Source of the DNA: Streptomyces sp. CB01201
GTDB taxonomy: Bacteria; Actinomycetota; Actinomycetes; Streptomycetales; Streptomycetaceae
Length of the DNA stretch: 64,000 nucleotides
Assembly: GCF_002803085.1 (NCBI RefSeq)
Contig: NZ_NNBJ01000025.1
Coordinates: forward strand, 1-64,000
Direction of reading: 5' to 3'
Below the pieces are notes generated by a model that saw only the letters and a program-made list of their open reading frames with translations, did no database searches and was not told the DNA's origin. The position numbers and the translations under genes were made by a program. Shown here piece by piece: positions 45,469-55,370 of this stretch; position 1 is the stretch's first letter; the number at the start of each line of letters is the position of its first letter.

Positions 45469-46029
45469 GTGAACACGCCCACAAGCACCCCGTCGGCTGC
45501 CGACGCGACCCGCGACCCGCTCCCGTCGGCAGCCGCCATCGCCGAGACCGTCGGAGCCGTGCTCGCTCAGTCCCGCGCGGCATACGCGGCGGCCTCCGCA
45601 CCAGACGAGACCTCCGAGGTCCAGGCCATCACCGACGCGATGATCCGGCTCCTCATCGGCACACCAATGCGCTCGGAAGGCCAGCTCACCGACAAGGCCC
45701 TCGCCCAGGAAGCCGGCCTCCAACGCAACAAGCTCACCCACAAGCACACCGGACTCCAGGACCTCTTCTACGCGCTGGTCCGCTCCCAAGACGCCCGCCC
45801 GAGGATCGCCGACAGCCTCAAGCAGCAAAACGACGAGCTAAAGCGCAAGAACTCCAGGCTCCGCGAACAACGAGACCAGCTCACCCGTGACATCGTGCAG
45901 CTGGCCCGAGTAGTCCACGTTCTGGAAGTCGAGAACCACCATCTCCGAGAGGCGGCGGCGGACGCCAACGGCATCGTCCGGGTGTTGACACCGAAAATGC
46001 ACCAGGCCGGACCGCGACTGGCGCCTTAA
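45469..46029 (+). CDS. HTH and coiled-coil protein
   Basis: A 186-residue protein from a GTG at 45469. A helical N-terminus leads to a helix-turn-helix-like block (GQLTDKALAQEAGLQRNKLT). Then comes a long basic/acidic coiled coil (LKQQNDELKRKNSRLREQRD through VVHVLEVENHHLREAAADAN). The layout recalls accessory proteins of integrase-based transposons (TnpC, DUF6262) or KfrA-like DNA-binding proteins, but no specific match is claimed. No recombinase gene lies beside it. Confidence 0.6.
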   Translation: MNTPTSTPSAADATRDPLPSAAAIAETVGAVLAQSRAAYAAASAPDETSEVQAITDAMIRLLIGTPMRSEGQLTDKALAQEAGLQRNKLTHKHTGLQDLFYALVRSQDARPRIADSLKQQNDELKRKNSRLREQRDQLTRDIVQLARVVHVLEVENHHLREAAADANGIVRVLTPKMHQAGPRLAP

Positions 46030-46205
46030 TCACGTGCGGCCGGCCTTGAGGAGTCCCAACCATCTCCTGCGGCAGGTCGTTGGCCGGGGCAGCGTGTTAC
46101 GAAAGTCCTGAATGAGTCTTCAACTGGGCGGGGCTCTGCGGGAAGCATCGCTCACCTCAGGGATAGCGCATCGACAACCGTGTATGCGGTGCAGGCGGGG
46201 GAACT

Positions 46206-46613
46206 ATGCATGTCGCACTAATCTCGGAAGGTCCGGACGGTGAGGAACAGCTCCGCTCACTCCGGGACTGGTTGGCCGATTCCCAGGAGTTGCGCGGGCG
46301 GGTCGACGCGGTGGAGCGACCGCCGGAGACCGGCACACTGGGACCGGTACTCGACGCGTTGTCGGTTGCGCTCGGCCCGGCCGGCGCGGTGAGCGCGTTC
46401 GCCACCGGACTCATCGCCTGGCTCCGTAGCCGTCGTGGAGACGTGCACATCAAAGTGACACTTCCGGACGGCAGCTCGCTCGATCTGGCCGCGAAGCGGA
46501 TATCCGGTCTCGACACCCCCGCACTGCAGCGGCAAGTGGAGCAGATCGCCGATCTGTTGGGCAGCTGGCAAGCGGCGGGCGCGGACGAGCCCGAACGTCG
46601 TGAGTTGCCGTGA
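46206..46613 (+). CDS. EACC1 (effector-associated constant component) protein
   Basis: A 135-residue protein with GGGGGA upstream of its ATG. It shows the pattern of effector-associated constant component 1: an N-terminal ferredoxin-like half (VALISEGPDGEEQLRSLRDW), a Gly/Ala-rich helix-turn with a short transmembrane-like segment (ALGPAGAVSAFATGLIAWLR), and a beta-helix end (VHIKVTLPDGSSLDLAAKRI). EACC1 proteins are encoded just before caspase or trypsin effectors in actinobacterial conflict systems. They are thought to link the effector to its regulator. Its stop overlaps the caspase gene start (GTGA), so the two are made together. Confidence 0.85.
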   Translation: MHVALISEGPDGEEQLRSLRDWLADSQELRGRVDAVERPPETGTLGPVLDALSVALGPAGAVSAFATGLIAWLRSRRGDVHIKVTLPDGSSLDLAAKRISGLDTPALQRQVEQIADLLGSWQAAGADEPERRELP

Positions 46614-49600
46614 CGGACCTGTCCGGCGCGGGAGTACGGGTTCTACTGATCGCGACCGCGACCCATGAGGGCCCACTGCTGACGCCGGTCCCGGCAGCCG
46701 CCACCTCCTGCCGGGATCTGCAGGCGGTCATGACCGAACGCTGCGGGGTCCGGCCCGACCACCTGCGCACGCTGCTCGACCCGGCCGACGCGCAAACCAT
46801 GGCGCGAGCCGTCGCCGAGGAAGCGCAGCGAGCGGACACCGTGCTGCTCGTCTACTTTATCGGGCACGGTCTGATCGGCCCGGACGGCGAGCTGTACCTG
46901 GCCGCCAGCAGCACCGACCGCCTCACCCCGGGGATGGCCGGGCATCAGGCGCTGTCATTCACCTCACTGCGGCAAGCCCTGGAGGCGAGCCGGGCGTCGT
47001 CCGTCGTCGTCGTGCTCGACTGCTGCTTCTCCGGACGGGTTTCGTTGAGCGGCGGCCCGTCGTTGCCTGCGTTCTCGATGACGCCCGCGCACGGCATGTA
47101 CCTCATGGGATCCGCGGAACAGCTGGCCCTTGCACCTCCCGGCGCACCACACACCGCGTTCACCGGCGCCCTCATAGAGGTGCTGACGCACGGCGACCCG
47201 CGCGGACTCCAGCAATTGACCTTGGACGCCGTGTTCGACGGAGTCTTCCGGGTCATGGGCGACCGGCAGGGGCCGCTGCCCCGCCGCCAGGCAGGGGACC
47301 GCTCGGGGCATCTCGTCCTCGCACCGAACCCGGCAGTGCCGGCGCAGCCCGAGCCCTCGCCGGACGTGGAGCCCGCGCCCGGCCGCTGCCCTTATCCGGG
47401 CCTGGACGCCTTCGGGGTGGACGACGCCGACGTGTACTTCGGGCGCGACGACATGACGGAGCGAGTGTTCGCCGCACTGACGGAAATGGCAGGATCGGAT
47501 GAGCCGGGCCCGCTGATTCTGGTGGGCCCCTCCGGCTCAGGGAAGACCTCCCTGCTCAACGCCGGCCTCGCAGCCGGACTTCGCGAGCGAGGACTGCTCG
47601 GCACCACCTCTTGGCTACCGCTGCGCCTGACCCCCGGCAGGAGCCCGCTGCGGCACCTTGCAGCGCTGCTCGACCATCGTGCCGAGTCCACTGATCCACC
47701 GTGGGAGGCCTCCGACCGTACGACCGAGCTGGCCGGCCGACTGCTGGCCGGCCGACCTGAGCAGCGGCTCATCCTCGTCGTCGACCAGTTGGAGGAACTG
47801 TTCACGCTGTGCCCCGACCCGTCGGAGCGCACCGCGTTCCTGCGGGCGGTGACGGCCCTGGCACGGCCCTCTGGAGGGGACTCGCCGGGAGCCCTGGTGG
47901 TGCTTGCGCTCCGGGCGGACTTCTACGGTCAGGCTGCCGCGCACCCCGAACTGCTGGCCGCTCTGCGCGACAACCAGCTGCTGGTCGAGCCGATGACCCC
48001 CGACGAACTCCGCGCCGCCGTCGACGGACCGGCCGCGGCCGCCGGCCTGGTCCTGGACGAGGGCCTCGCCGACGTGATCCTGCACGAGTTCGGCGCGACG
48101 ACCGACCGGCAACCGGCAGCCGGGGCGCTGCCGCTGCTCTCCCACGTCCTATGGGCGACCTGGCTGCGCCGCTCCGGATCGCGACTCACCGTCGCCCAGT
48201 ACCGTGCCGCCGGGGGCATCGCCGAGGCGATCAAAACCACCGCCGACAACACGTACGACGGACTGGATCCGCAGGGCAGGGAAGCTGTCCGGCTCATGCT
48301 GCCCCGGCTGGTCCGCGTCGGAGAGGACACCGCGGACACCGCGCAGCCCGTGGACCGCTCCGCGCTCCTGCACGGCCTGCCCGACACTTCGGCCGCACAG
48401 CTAGCCCTCGACCGCTTCACCCGGGCCCGTCTGATCACCCTCGACCACGACTCCGCCCGCATCAGCCACGAAGCGCTGCTGCGCGCCTGGCCCCTGCTGA
48501 TGGAGTGGGTCGACGCGGACCGAGACTGGCTGCGTGCCCGTCAACACCTCACCGCCGACGCAAGGGCATGGGAACGGGCCGGGCGGGAGTCCTCGCTGCT
48601 CTACCGGGGAAGCAGGCTGGCTGCCGTACGGGAACGCGCCGCGTCCTCACCGGCGGGCACGGACCCGCCTGACTCGGTGCTCGCCGAGTTCGTCGACGCC
48701 TCCTGGCGGCAGGAGCGCCGAGGCGCGCGCCGAACCCGGATTGCCATCGCGTTCCTCATGGTGCTCGTCGTACTGGCCACATCCGGACTGGTCGGCTCCG
48801 TGATTTTCCAGCATCGTGCGGAGCGATCAGGCGAACGCGACCTGGCCCGCTACCTCGCCGCCGAGGCCGAGGATCTCCGCGAACAGCAGCCCGGCCTGGC
48901 CAAACAGCTCAGCCTGGTCTCTTACCGGATGGACAAGGAGGCGGGACGCGGCGCGCTGCTCAACAGCCGGCGCACGCCCGGGGTGATCAACGCGGACGAG
49001 CAGGCCCAGGACCTCGCCTACAGCGGTGATGGCCGCGTCCTCGCCATCTCCGTCGGAGCCGCGATCGAGCTGCGCTTCCCGGGCGGAGCCGCCCGGGTCG
49101 AAGCAGGCCTGACCGGGCCCGTCACGATCAGCCGGGACGGTCGGACGCTCGCCGCCGTCACCTACGACGAGCGGCAACCGACGACAGCGTGGATACGGCT
49201 GTGGGACATATCGGATCCCGGTCATCCGACGCAGACCGCCGCTCCACAACTGGAGCACAGCGTCCACGCGCTCGCACTCAGCGTTGACGCCAAGAGCCTG
49301 TACGGCGGCCTGTCGACCGGTGAGATCCGCGTCTGGGACATCGGCGACCGGACCGCGCCGAAGCCCCTCCCCGCGCTTACCGGCCATTCCGCGCGGCTCG
49401 ACTCCCTGGCTGTGTCTCCTGAGCATGACCTCCTCGCCAGCATGAGCGTGGACGGCCACATCCAGCTCTGGAAGGCGGCCGACTCCGGACACCCCGAGCG
49501 CATCGCCGCGCTCGAGGGAGCGAAGTACGACCGCAGCGTGCTCGTGAACCAGAGGCCGCTTCACCGGGTGGCCTTCAGCCCCGACGGACGGATGCTCGCG

Positions 49601-51127
49601 GCTCCGGTCGTTCTGAGGAGCGGAGCCGCGCTCGGGCTGTGGCAGTTGGAGGTTCCCGACACGCCACGCAGGATGGAAAGGAAGGAGGACGACTCGACGA
49701 TCGGATCATCCTGCATCGAGGGTCTGAACTCCCTGGTTTTCAGCCCGATCCGCGAGTACGTCGTCGGGGCCTGCGGCGGTACCTGGCAGGTGTGGATCTA
49801 CCAGAAGACCGGCCTCTCCGTCACGCTTCTCTCCGGGGCGAAGGGCGGGGAGAGCACACTCCAGGAATCGGGGGCACTCCTGTTCGACCCCGCCAGTCCG
49901 CGCAAACTGTTACAGGCCACCGACCACGGGGTGCGCGTCTCCTACCTCAACAACTCGGCCCAGCCAGGTGCCGAAAGCCTCATTCCGCTCACCCCCGGCA
50001 CGGGAGCCCAGTTCGACTACCGGGTGGTCGGTGGGAAGAAGCTGATCGCCCTCCAAGGAGTGCGCGTGAACTATCTGCTGGACGCGACGTCGCAGGACGA
50101 CATCACGATCCTCAACAAGACGCGCTCCCCCGACATGTTCACCGGAGCGGACATCGCACTCAGCCCGGACGGAAAGCTCCTCGCCGACATCGAGGTCTAC
50201 GAGAACGGCAAGACCGACCCGGACGGCAAGAAACAGGAAAACGTCGGTGTGCGGCTGCGCAGCACCTCGGCAGCCGACGGCACCGCACCACTGGCCACCA
50301 TCGACGACCTGGACAATGGTGTGGCGGTGATCGCCTTCAGCCCCACCGAGCCCGTCCTGGCTGTATCCGACATGAACGGCTTCAGAGACGGCAACGTCGC
50401 GAAACCGAGCGTTCGGATCTACGACATCGCCAACCCCGGTGCCCCACGCCAGATCGCCCGGATCGACGCGTCGTGCGTGATGCTCGAGTTTTCCCCCGAC
50501 GGCAAATCGCTCCTCCTTGCCGACACCCCCTTCGCCGACAAGGACGGCACCCGGCCCAAGCCCGCAGGCGAGCTGGAGAGCTGGGACCTCACCGATCCCG
50601 CACATCCGAAGCAGCAGTGGGCACGGCCGAGCGAGGCCGGTGTTAGCGCGGCGCACATCGCTTTCCGGCCGGACGGGAAGCTGCTCGCCCTCTACGACAT
50701 CGACGGCACGCTGAGGCTGTGGCGCGTGGAGGGCCACCAGCTCACCGAGGAGCTCTCCCGAGTCTCCTCAGGCATCTACGGCAGCCCGATGGCCTTCAGT
50801 CCCGATGGAACCCGCCTCGCCCTGATCGCGAAGAAGGCCGTGGGCGAGGATGCGCGCCCCGAGATCTGGGATCTCACCGATCCAACAAATCCCAGACGGA
50901 GTTCCTACCTGCCGAGCTCATCGGAGTACGTATCCGCACTCCGGTTCACCCCGGACGGCCAGTACCTCGCCCTCGTAAGGGCATCCTCAGGCGTAGAACT
51001 GTGGGACACCAACCCGGACCGGGCCATCGGCGACATCTGCGCATCGGTCGGCGACCCCATCACCCGGCAGGAATGGAAGCACTACCTGCCCGACAAACCG
51101 TACGAGCCTCCGTGCCCTCCCTCCTGA
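46610..51127 (+). CDS. Caspase/STAND NTPase/WD40 conflict-system protein
   Basis: A 1,505-residue protein from a GTG. Residues 9-225: peptidase C14 (caspase) domain with His86 in YFIGHGL and Cys139 in VVLDCCFSG. Residues 258-700: nSTAND1 NTPase starting PYPGLDAFGVDDADVYFGRD, Walker A GPSGSGKTS (306-314), Walker B LILVVDQLEE (387-396), then winged-helix and helical regions. Residues about 711-733: a transmembrane helix (IAIAFLMVLVVLATSGLVG). Residues about 800-1490: WD40-like propeller repeats (RVWDIGD, QLWKAAD, LRLWRVEG, EIWDLTD). All catalytic residues look intact. The propeller probably senses a trigger, the STAND module oligomerises and the caspase cuts cell proteins. Confidence 0.92.
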   Translation: MTDLSGAGVRVLLIATATHEGPLLTPVPAAATSCRDLQAVMTERCGVRPDHLRTLLDPADAQTMARAVAEEAQRADTVLLVYFIGHGLIGPDGELYLAASSTDRLTPGMAGHQALSFTSLRQALEASRASSVVVVLDCCFSGRVSLSGGPSLPAFSMTPAHGMYLMGSAEQLALAPPGAPHTAFTGALIEVLTHGDPRGLQQLTLDAVFDGVFRVMGDRQGPLPRRQAGDRSGHLVLAPNPAVPAQPEPSPDVEPAPGRCPYPGLDAFGVDDADVYFGRDDMTERVFAALTEMAGSDEPGPLILVGPSGSGKTSLLNAGLAAGLRERGLLGTTSWLPLRLTPGRSPLRHLAALLDHRAESTDPPWEASDRTTELAGRLLAGRPEQRLILVVDQLEELFTLCPDPSERTAFLRAVTALARPSGGDSPGALVVLALRADFYGQAAAHPELLAALRDNQLLVEPMTPDELRAAVDGPAAAAGLVLDEGLADVILHEFGATTDRQPAAGALPLLSHVLWATWLRRSGSRLTVAQYRAAGGIAEAIKTTADNTYDGLDPQGREAVRLMLPRLVRVGEDTADTAQPVDRSALLHGLPDTSAAQLALDRFTRARLITLDHDSARISHEALLRAWPLLMEWVDADRDWLRARQHLTADARAWERAGRESSLLYRGSRLAAVRERAASSPAGTDPPDSVLAEFVDASWRQERRGARRTRIAIAFLMVLVVLATSGLVGSVIFQHRAERSGERDLARYLAAEAEDLREQQPGLAKQLSLVSYRMDKEAGRGALLNSRRTPGVINADEQAQDLAYSGDGRVLAISVGAAIELRFPGGAARVEAGLTGPVTISRDGRTLAAVTYDERQPTTAWIRLWDISDPGHPTQTAAPQLEHSVHALALSVDAKSLYGGLSTGEIRVWDIGDRTAPKPLPALTGHSARLDSLAVSPEHDLLASMSVDGHIQLWKAADSGHPERIAALEGAKYDRSVLVNQRPLHRVAFSPDGRMLAAPVVLRSGAALGLWQLEVPDTPRRMERKEDDSTIGSSCIEGLNSLVFSPIREYVVGACGGTWQVWIYQKTGLSVTLLSGAKGGESTLQESGALLFDPASPRKLLQATDHGVRVSYLNNSAQPGAESLIPLTPGTGAQFDYRVVGGKKLIALQGVRVNYLLDATSQDDITILNKTRSPDMFTGADIALSPDGKLLADIEVYENGKTDPDGKKQENVGVRLRSTSAADGTAPLATIDDLDNGVAVIAFSPTEPVLAVSDMNGFRDGNVAKPSVRIYDIANPGAPRQIARIDASCVMLEFSPDGKSLLLADTPFADKDGTRPKPAGELESWDLTDPAHPKQQWARPSEAGVSAAHIAFRPDGKLLALYDIDGTLRLWRVEGHQLTEELSRVSSGIYGSPMAFSPDGTRLALIAKKAVGEDARPEIWDLTDPTNPRRSSYLPSSSEYVSALRFTPDGQYLALVRASSGVELWDTNPDRAIGDICASVGDPITRQEWKHYLPDKPYEPPCPPS

Positions 51128-51344
51128 GAAGACAGTCGCGGTCACCGACATCGCCGCGGCCGGGGCTCCGTCGCCGAGCAGTTCGTGGGCGCCAGGCGTC
51201 AGCTGCACGGCCTGGTCGCGGTAGACGGCGTCGACCCGTGACTCGAGGGTAGGGAAGTGCGGGTAGAGCATGGCGATGCCCACCGGGCCTCGCGGGCAAT
51301 CGCACGCATCGAGGTTTCGGCATCGCCCTGGCAACACGCCCAGA

Positions 51345-51790
51345 GTTGACACAGAATCGAGCTGCAACATGCCGACGGTGTCGGAGTTCTGGATCATCTT
51401 GAACGCCCAGAAGTCGTCGAGCGGGACCTGGGCGGCGTAGTCGAGGTCGATGGTCTGGCCGTTGGTGCGATGGATCTCTGAGACGACGTGGGCCATCGCG
51501 GACTGCATCCGCACCCCGAGCACGTCGAGCTTGAGCAGGCCCAGGTCCTCCACGTCCTCCTTGTTGCCCTGGACCATGGGGTAGTTGCCGCCCGGGGTGG
51601 GCTGCACCGGCAGACGGTCGAGCAGAGTGCGGTCGGAGAGGATCACTCCGCACGGGTGCATGGCGTAGCCGCGCGGCAGTGCGTCCAGCTGCTCGGCCAG
51701 CTCGAACAGCGGCCCGTACCGGTCGGCTTCGGCCGCAAGGCCCCGCAGCTCGGGCAGTTCGGCGAGCGCGCCGGCTATGTCGCAGGCCCG
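51345..51790 (-). pseudogene. Fragment of error-prone DNA polymerase III alpha subunit (DnaE2-like)
   Basis: An internal piece of a C-family polymerase: LPRGYAMHPCGVILSDRTLL, NKEDVEDLGLLKLDVLGVRM then QSAMAHVVSEI, and DDFWAFKMIQNSDTVGMLQL. This is the palm/finger junction of DnaE2-type enzymes. It is cut at both ends: homology starts near 51790, where an unrelated plus-strand fragment begins, and fades near 51345 into unrelated sequence. Confidence 0.75.
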
Positions 51791-51792
51791 CA

Positions 51793-52435
51793 GTGGAGAA
51801 CTGGTTCACCGCCGTGTGGAACTACAACCTCGGCTTCAACCCGCCCTCCGACGCGGCGAACCACGGCGGGAACTGGGGCCTGGGGTGGTACAACAACCCG
51901 GCCAACCCGATCTACCAGAAGGGTTGGGGCCACCCGTTCATGAACACCGACGCGGACGGCGCTAACGCCAACCGCGACGCAGCCCACCCGCAGGACTGGC
52001 CGTACGAGGTCAAGGTGATGGGCTGGGCCGCCTGGTCCATCGACACCGGCTACTCCTACTCCACCTCTGGCCGCCAGGACTGGCCCGGCGAGACCGGATT
52101 CTCCTCGGCCGGATTCCGGCCCGCCTGGTGGGACACCAATTCCTCCCGCACTCTTGTCTTGCCGGCCCTGGGCGTCTTCTGCAACAGCGCCAACAACTGC
52201 AATCCGGACATCCCTCCCAACTGCACGGACGAAGCGTGCTACGCGCAGTACTGGTGGCACCAGCCCAACGCGACGTGGAAGGGGGACTGCGCTACCCAGT
52301 GTGGTCACGAGAGCCTCAAGTACCAGACGCTGGTCTCCGAGCCGGGGCGCGGCTATCGCCTGCAGACCGGCACGCCGGTCTGCAGCGGGGCTCCAACCGG
52401 ATCCCAGGTCGTCACTTCTATCCCCAGCGGGACAC
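51793..52435 (+). pseudogene. Fragment of a large secreted golvesin/RHS-like protein
   Basis: About 210 codons with secreted-protein character: NWFTAVWNYNLGFNPPSDAA, GWGHPFMNTDADGANANRDA, YSYSTSGRQDWPGETGFSSA and six or more Cys (CNSANNCNPDIPPNCTDEAC). From memory this matches the middle of very large Streptomyces exported proteins with golvesin-like domains. Neither signal peptide nor C-terminus is present. It abuts the DnaE2 fragment and continues in frame into a different fragment. Confidence 0.55.
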
Positions 52436-52439
52436 CGAC

Positions 52440-52665
52440 GTGGGGCGATGGTCGGCGCGCGGTGGTTGCTATTGCTGCTCGGGGGCTATCCGTCGTTTCG
52501 GCTGCTGCTTTTGCGGCCGACCACACCATGGGTGGGGGCGTCAATGTCGCTCATGCGGGTGTGCTGGCCGTGATGGCAACTGCTGTTGTCCTGTGGCAGC
52601 GCTTCCTTTGGCCGGCACTGATCGTGCATGCCCTCTACGACGCGTGCGTGTTCGCAGGGGGCTGA
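52440..52665 (+). pseudogene. C-terminal fragment of a CPBP-type membrane protease
   Basis: In frame with the preceding fragment, the last 70 codons give hydrophobic sequence ending GVNVAHAGVLAVMATAVVLW and FLWPALIVHALYDACVFAGG. This resembles the final two helices of CPBP (Abi) intramembrane proteases, where HALYD/HALFD carries a catalytic His. Only this tail remains. Confidence 0.45.
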
Positions 52666-53066
52666 CAGTTCGGGGCGCCGGCATCGAGGTTCGCCCATGA
52701 CGACATGATGTCCTGCGAGCCCGGCCGCCACGACCTCCGATCCCACCGCCAGAGGTTGGAAGAAGCCGGTCTGCCCGGTGCGCTGCCGTGGCAGGCAAGC
52801 CTATGCCGCGGTGCCTCTGCGGCAGTTGCACCGGAAGGGGGCTGGAGGGTTGCTTGCGGAGGTGCACTAGGAATTGCACCGGAGGTGTGACCGTGAGTGG
52901 GGACCCCCGATCCGTGATCATGAGCTTTCCCCCTGTCAGACCGCGTGGGCAAGCCCGTTTCCAGCGACGACACCTCTAGTACGCGATAGCCGGACAGAGG
53001 TCAGGCGCGGAGCGAGCGGGGACGGCGCACCTTCCACGACGCCCGGCCGGGCGGGATCCTGGTGGG

Positions 53067-53258
53067 GTGCCGAGGAAGCCGACCAGGTGCTGTGTGCAGT
53101 GCCGTTCGCCGTTGCTGGGGGATGCCGGCCCCAACCGTCGTTACTGCGGCTCGACCTGCCGCAGCCGTCACTGGCGGCGCGTCCAGCGCCACCAGGAGAT
53201 CTATCGGCGGGCCGTGGAGGGCCTGGGGCTGATGAGGGGCGAGATCGTGTGCGCGTAG
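53067..53258 (+). CDS. Small zinc-ribbon-like basic protein
   Basis: A 63-residue protein from a GTG at 53067 with GGTGGGG near. It has CVQCRSPLLGDAGPNRRYCG then STCRSRHWRRV: a CxxC and a C-x3-C pair that could bind one zinc, as in small actinobacterial DNA-binding proteins. Arg-rich helix after the ribbon. No operon partner. Bases 52666-53066 hold nothing recognisable. Confidence 0.5.
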   Translation: MPRKPTRCCVQCRSPLLGDAGPNRRYCGSTCRSRHWRRVQRHQEIYRRAVEGLGLMRGEIVCA

Positions 53259-53588
53259 GGCCGTTGCCCTGCCTGCGGTGTGCACGCTTCGATCCGTAAG
53301 CGAACGGACTCGGTGTACTGCTCGCCCCGGTGTCCCCGCGCTCGGAGGATGCGCCGCGCCGCCACGGGCGGCTCGTGACGCATCCGAACGATCGTGGCGT
53401 TACGCGTCACCGCGTGACGCCTGCTCGTCACGATGGAAGGCGGCCCTCGCCGGGCAAGAGCCCCGGCGAGCGAGTGCCCGGGGTGGAAGTTCCGTCGCCA
53501 GCTGCACCGGCCATCCGCCCCGGGCGGTGCCAGCCTAGTGAGTGGCGTAGAGGGTTCGGGCGGCGGGTGCCACGTTGCTCTGCCGCTA

Positions 53589-54487
53589 GGCCGTTTCCTT
53601 CGGATCACCTGGCTGCCCAGATGAAGATGGCGGCGATGTGGAGTCCAGCGAGGTAGATGGTGGCCGTCTTGTCGTAGCGAGTGGCCAGACCGCGCCACTG
53701 CTTGAGCTTGTTGATGCAGCGCTCGACGGTGTTTCGCTGCTTGTATGCCTCGCGGTCGAAGGCCGGCGGCCGGCCGCCGAGTCGGCCGAGCCGCTTGCGG
53801 TGGGCGGCCTGGTCGGCGGGCTGCGGGATCACCGCCCGGATGCCGCGGCGCCGTAGATAGCGGCGGATTGCCCGGGACGAATAGGCCTTGTCCGCCAGCA
53901 CCGTGTCCGGGGTGATTCTGGGACGGCCGGTCTGTCGAGGCACCCGTAAGCGGTTCATGACCTGCACGAAGGCAGGTGCATCACCGGCTTGTCCGGCCGT
54001 GAGAACGAACGCCAGGGGTCGGCAGCGGCCGTCGGCCGCGAGGTGGATCTTCGTAGTCAGTCCGCCGCGGGAGCGGCCGATGGCGTGATCGCCGGGTTCG
54101 CCGGCCGGGGCCCCTTTTTGCGGGCCCCGGCCGCGTGCTGATGGGCCCGCACGATCGTGGAGTCCACCGACACCGCCCAGTCGAGGTCGCCTTCGGCATC
54201 GGCCTGGGCGAGGAGGGCGGTGAAGACCTTCGCCCAGGTCCCGTCCGCGGCCCACATGCGCAGGCGGTTGTGGGCGCCCTTCCACGGACCGAAGTGCTCG
54301 GGCAGGTCCATCCACGGTGTGCCCGTGCGGTATTTGAATGCGATCGCGTCGATCACCTGCCGGTGATCCCGCCACCGCCCGCCTCGCCGAGGCGTCCGGT
54401 CCGGCAGCAACGGCTCGATGCGTGCCCACTGGGCGTCAGTCAACGACACACATCAACCAACGATCCGATGATCTGAAGGAAACGGCC
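53589..54487 (-). mobile_element. IS5-family (IS427 group) insertion sequence
   Basis: An 899-bp element. The left end at 53589 reads GGCCGTTTCCTTCGGATCA and the complement of the right end reads GGCCGTTTCCTTCAGATCA, an 18/19 match. Both ends are flanked by TA (53587-53588 and 54488-54489), the expected 2-bp target duplication. It encodes one transposase read by frameshifting. Bases 53259-53588 before it show no gene. Confidence 0.88.
53605..54449 (-). CDS. IS5 family transposase, made by programmed -1 frameshift
   Basis: ORF A (54449-54057) encodes the DUF4096 domain and first catalytic Asp: SLTDAQWARIEPLLPDRTPR, GTPWMDLPEHFGPWKGAHNR, AVSVDSTIVRAHQHAAGARK. ORF B (to 53605) encodes the rest: SRGGLTTKIHLAADGRCRPL, DTVLADKAYSS (second Asp), RNTVERCINKLKQWRGLATR (Glu). 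They overlap at an A5G4 run (TTTTT at 54115-54119 on the plus strand), the usual -1 slippery site of the IS427 group. All three acidic residues are present, so the copy looks active. Confidence 0.9.
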
Positions 54488-54574
54488 TAGTCCTGCCTCG
54501 CTTTCTTACTTGTGCTGCGGTCGCGGTTGTCCTGTCTCAGATAGGTCCGGGTGGTGCGAGTTGCTGACCTGGGG

Positions 54575-54594
54575 TGCCCGGACTTGCGTGAGAC
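54575..54594. repeat. 20-bp direct repeat flanking the phosphoribosyltransferase gene, copy 1
   Basis: TGCCCGGACTTGCGTGAGAC at 54575-54594 recurs at 55371-55390 as TGCCCGGACTTGGCTGAGAC (18 of 20 identical). A shorter relative, TGCCCGGACATCACAGAG, lies near 55420. The gene 54712-55236 lies between the copies. No transposase is associated. Confidence 0.65.
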
Positions 54595-54711
54595 ACGGCA
54601 AAGGCTGATCGTCGCGACGATCTCCGGGCACCGTGTGGCTGGCTTCGATGTCTCAGTGTCGTTTCACCCTGGTGCCGAGGTAGGACCGGTCGGCTGAGAG
54701 ACTTCGGTCCT

Positions 54712-55236
54712 GTGACTTCTTCGAGCCTTGCCCGCCAGATCCATGCTGCTTCCCACCTGACCGGCAACTTCGTGCTCCGGTCCGGCCTCACTGCCACCGA
54801 GTACTTCGATAAGTACCGCTTCGAAGGTGATCCCGTTCTTCTGGACGCCATCGCCAGGGAGATGGCCCAGCTCGTGCCGGAAGGCACGGAGGTGTTGGCC
54901 GGCCTTGAGATGGGCGGGATTCCGGTGGTGACCGCCCTCGGACGACACACCGGGCTGCCCTGTGCCTTCGTCCGCAAGCAGGCCAAGCCCTATGGGACAT
55001 GCCGCCTCGCTGAAGGCGCTGACATCGTGGGCCGGCGAGTCCTGGTCGTGGAAGATGTGGTCACCAGCGGCGGGCAGATCGTGCTGTCCACCACCGAGTT
55101 GCGTGCTCTCGGCGCGGACGTCCGCGAGGCGTTGTGCGTCATCGACCGCCAGCAGGGCGGCGCCGAGGCACTTGCTGGTGAAGGGATCGGACTGGTGTCG
55201 TTGCTGACCGCGGACGATCTCCGTGCAGCAGTCTGA
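54712..55236 (+). CDS. Orotate phosphoribosyltransferase-like protein
   Basis: A 174-residue type I phosphoribosyltransferase from a GTG at 54712. It has the hood-like N-terminus YFDKYRFEGDPVLLDAIARE, the GLEMGGIPVVTALGRHTGLP segment, the flexible catalytic loop region RKQAKPYGTCRLAEGADIVG, and the PRPP motif RVLVVEDVVTSGGQ. It resembles short PyrE homologues, which add ribose-5-phosphate to orotate or a related base. No other pyrimidine gene is near, so it may be a paralogue with a salvage or specialised role. Confidence 0.85.
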   Translation: MTSSSLARQIHAASHLTGNFVLRSGLTATEYFDKYRFEGDPVLLDAIAREMAQLVPEGTEVLAGLEMGGIPVVTALGRHTGLPCAFVRKQAKPYGTCRLAEGADIVGRRVLVVEDVVTSGGQIVLSTTELRALGADVREALCVIDRQQGGAEALAGEGIGLVSLLTADDLRAAV

Positions 55237-55370
55237 CCATCCCGATCACAGTTCCGGATCAGTGCGGTAGCAGGGTCCGTGACCGGGCCTCCGGTACGAC
55301 GCCAACCAGCCGCGACGACCGTAGACACGACGGCGACGGCGTATCCGGAGAAGACCGAGACTTCACTTGA

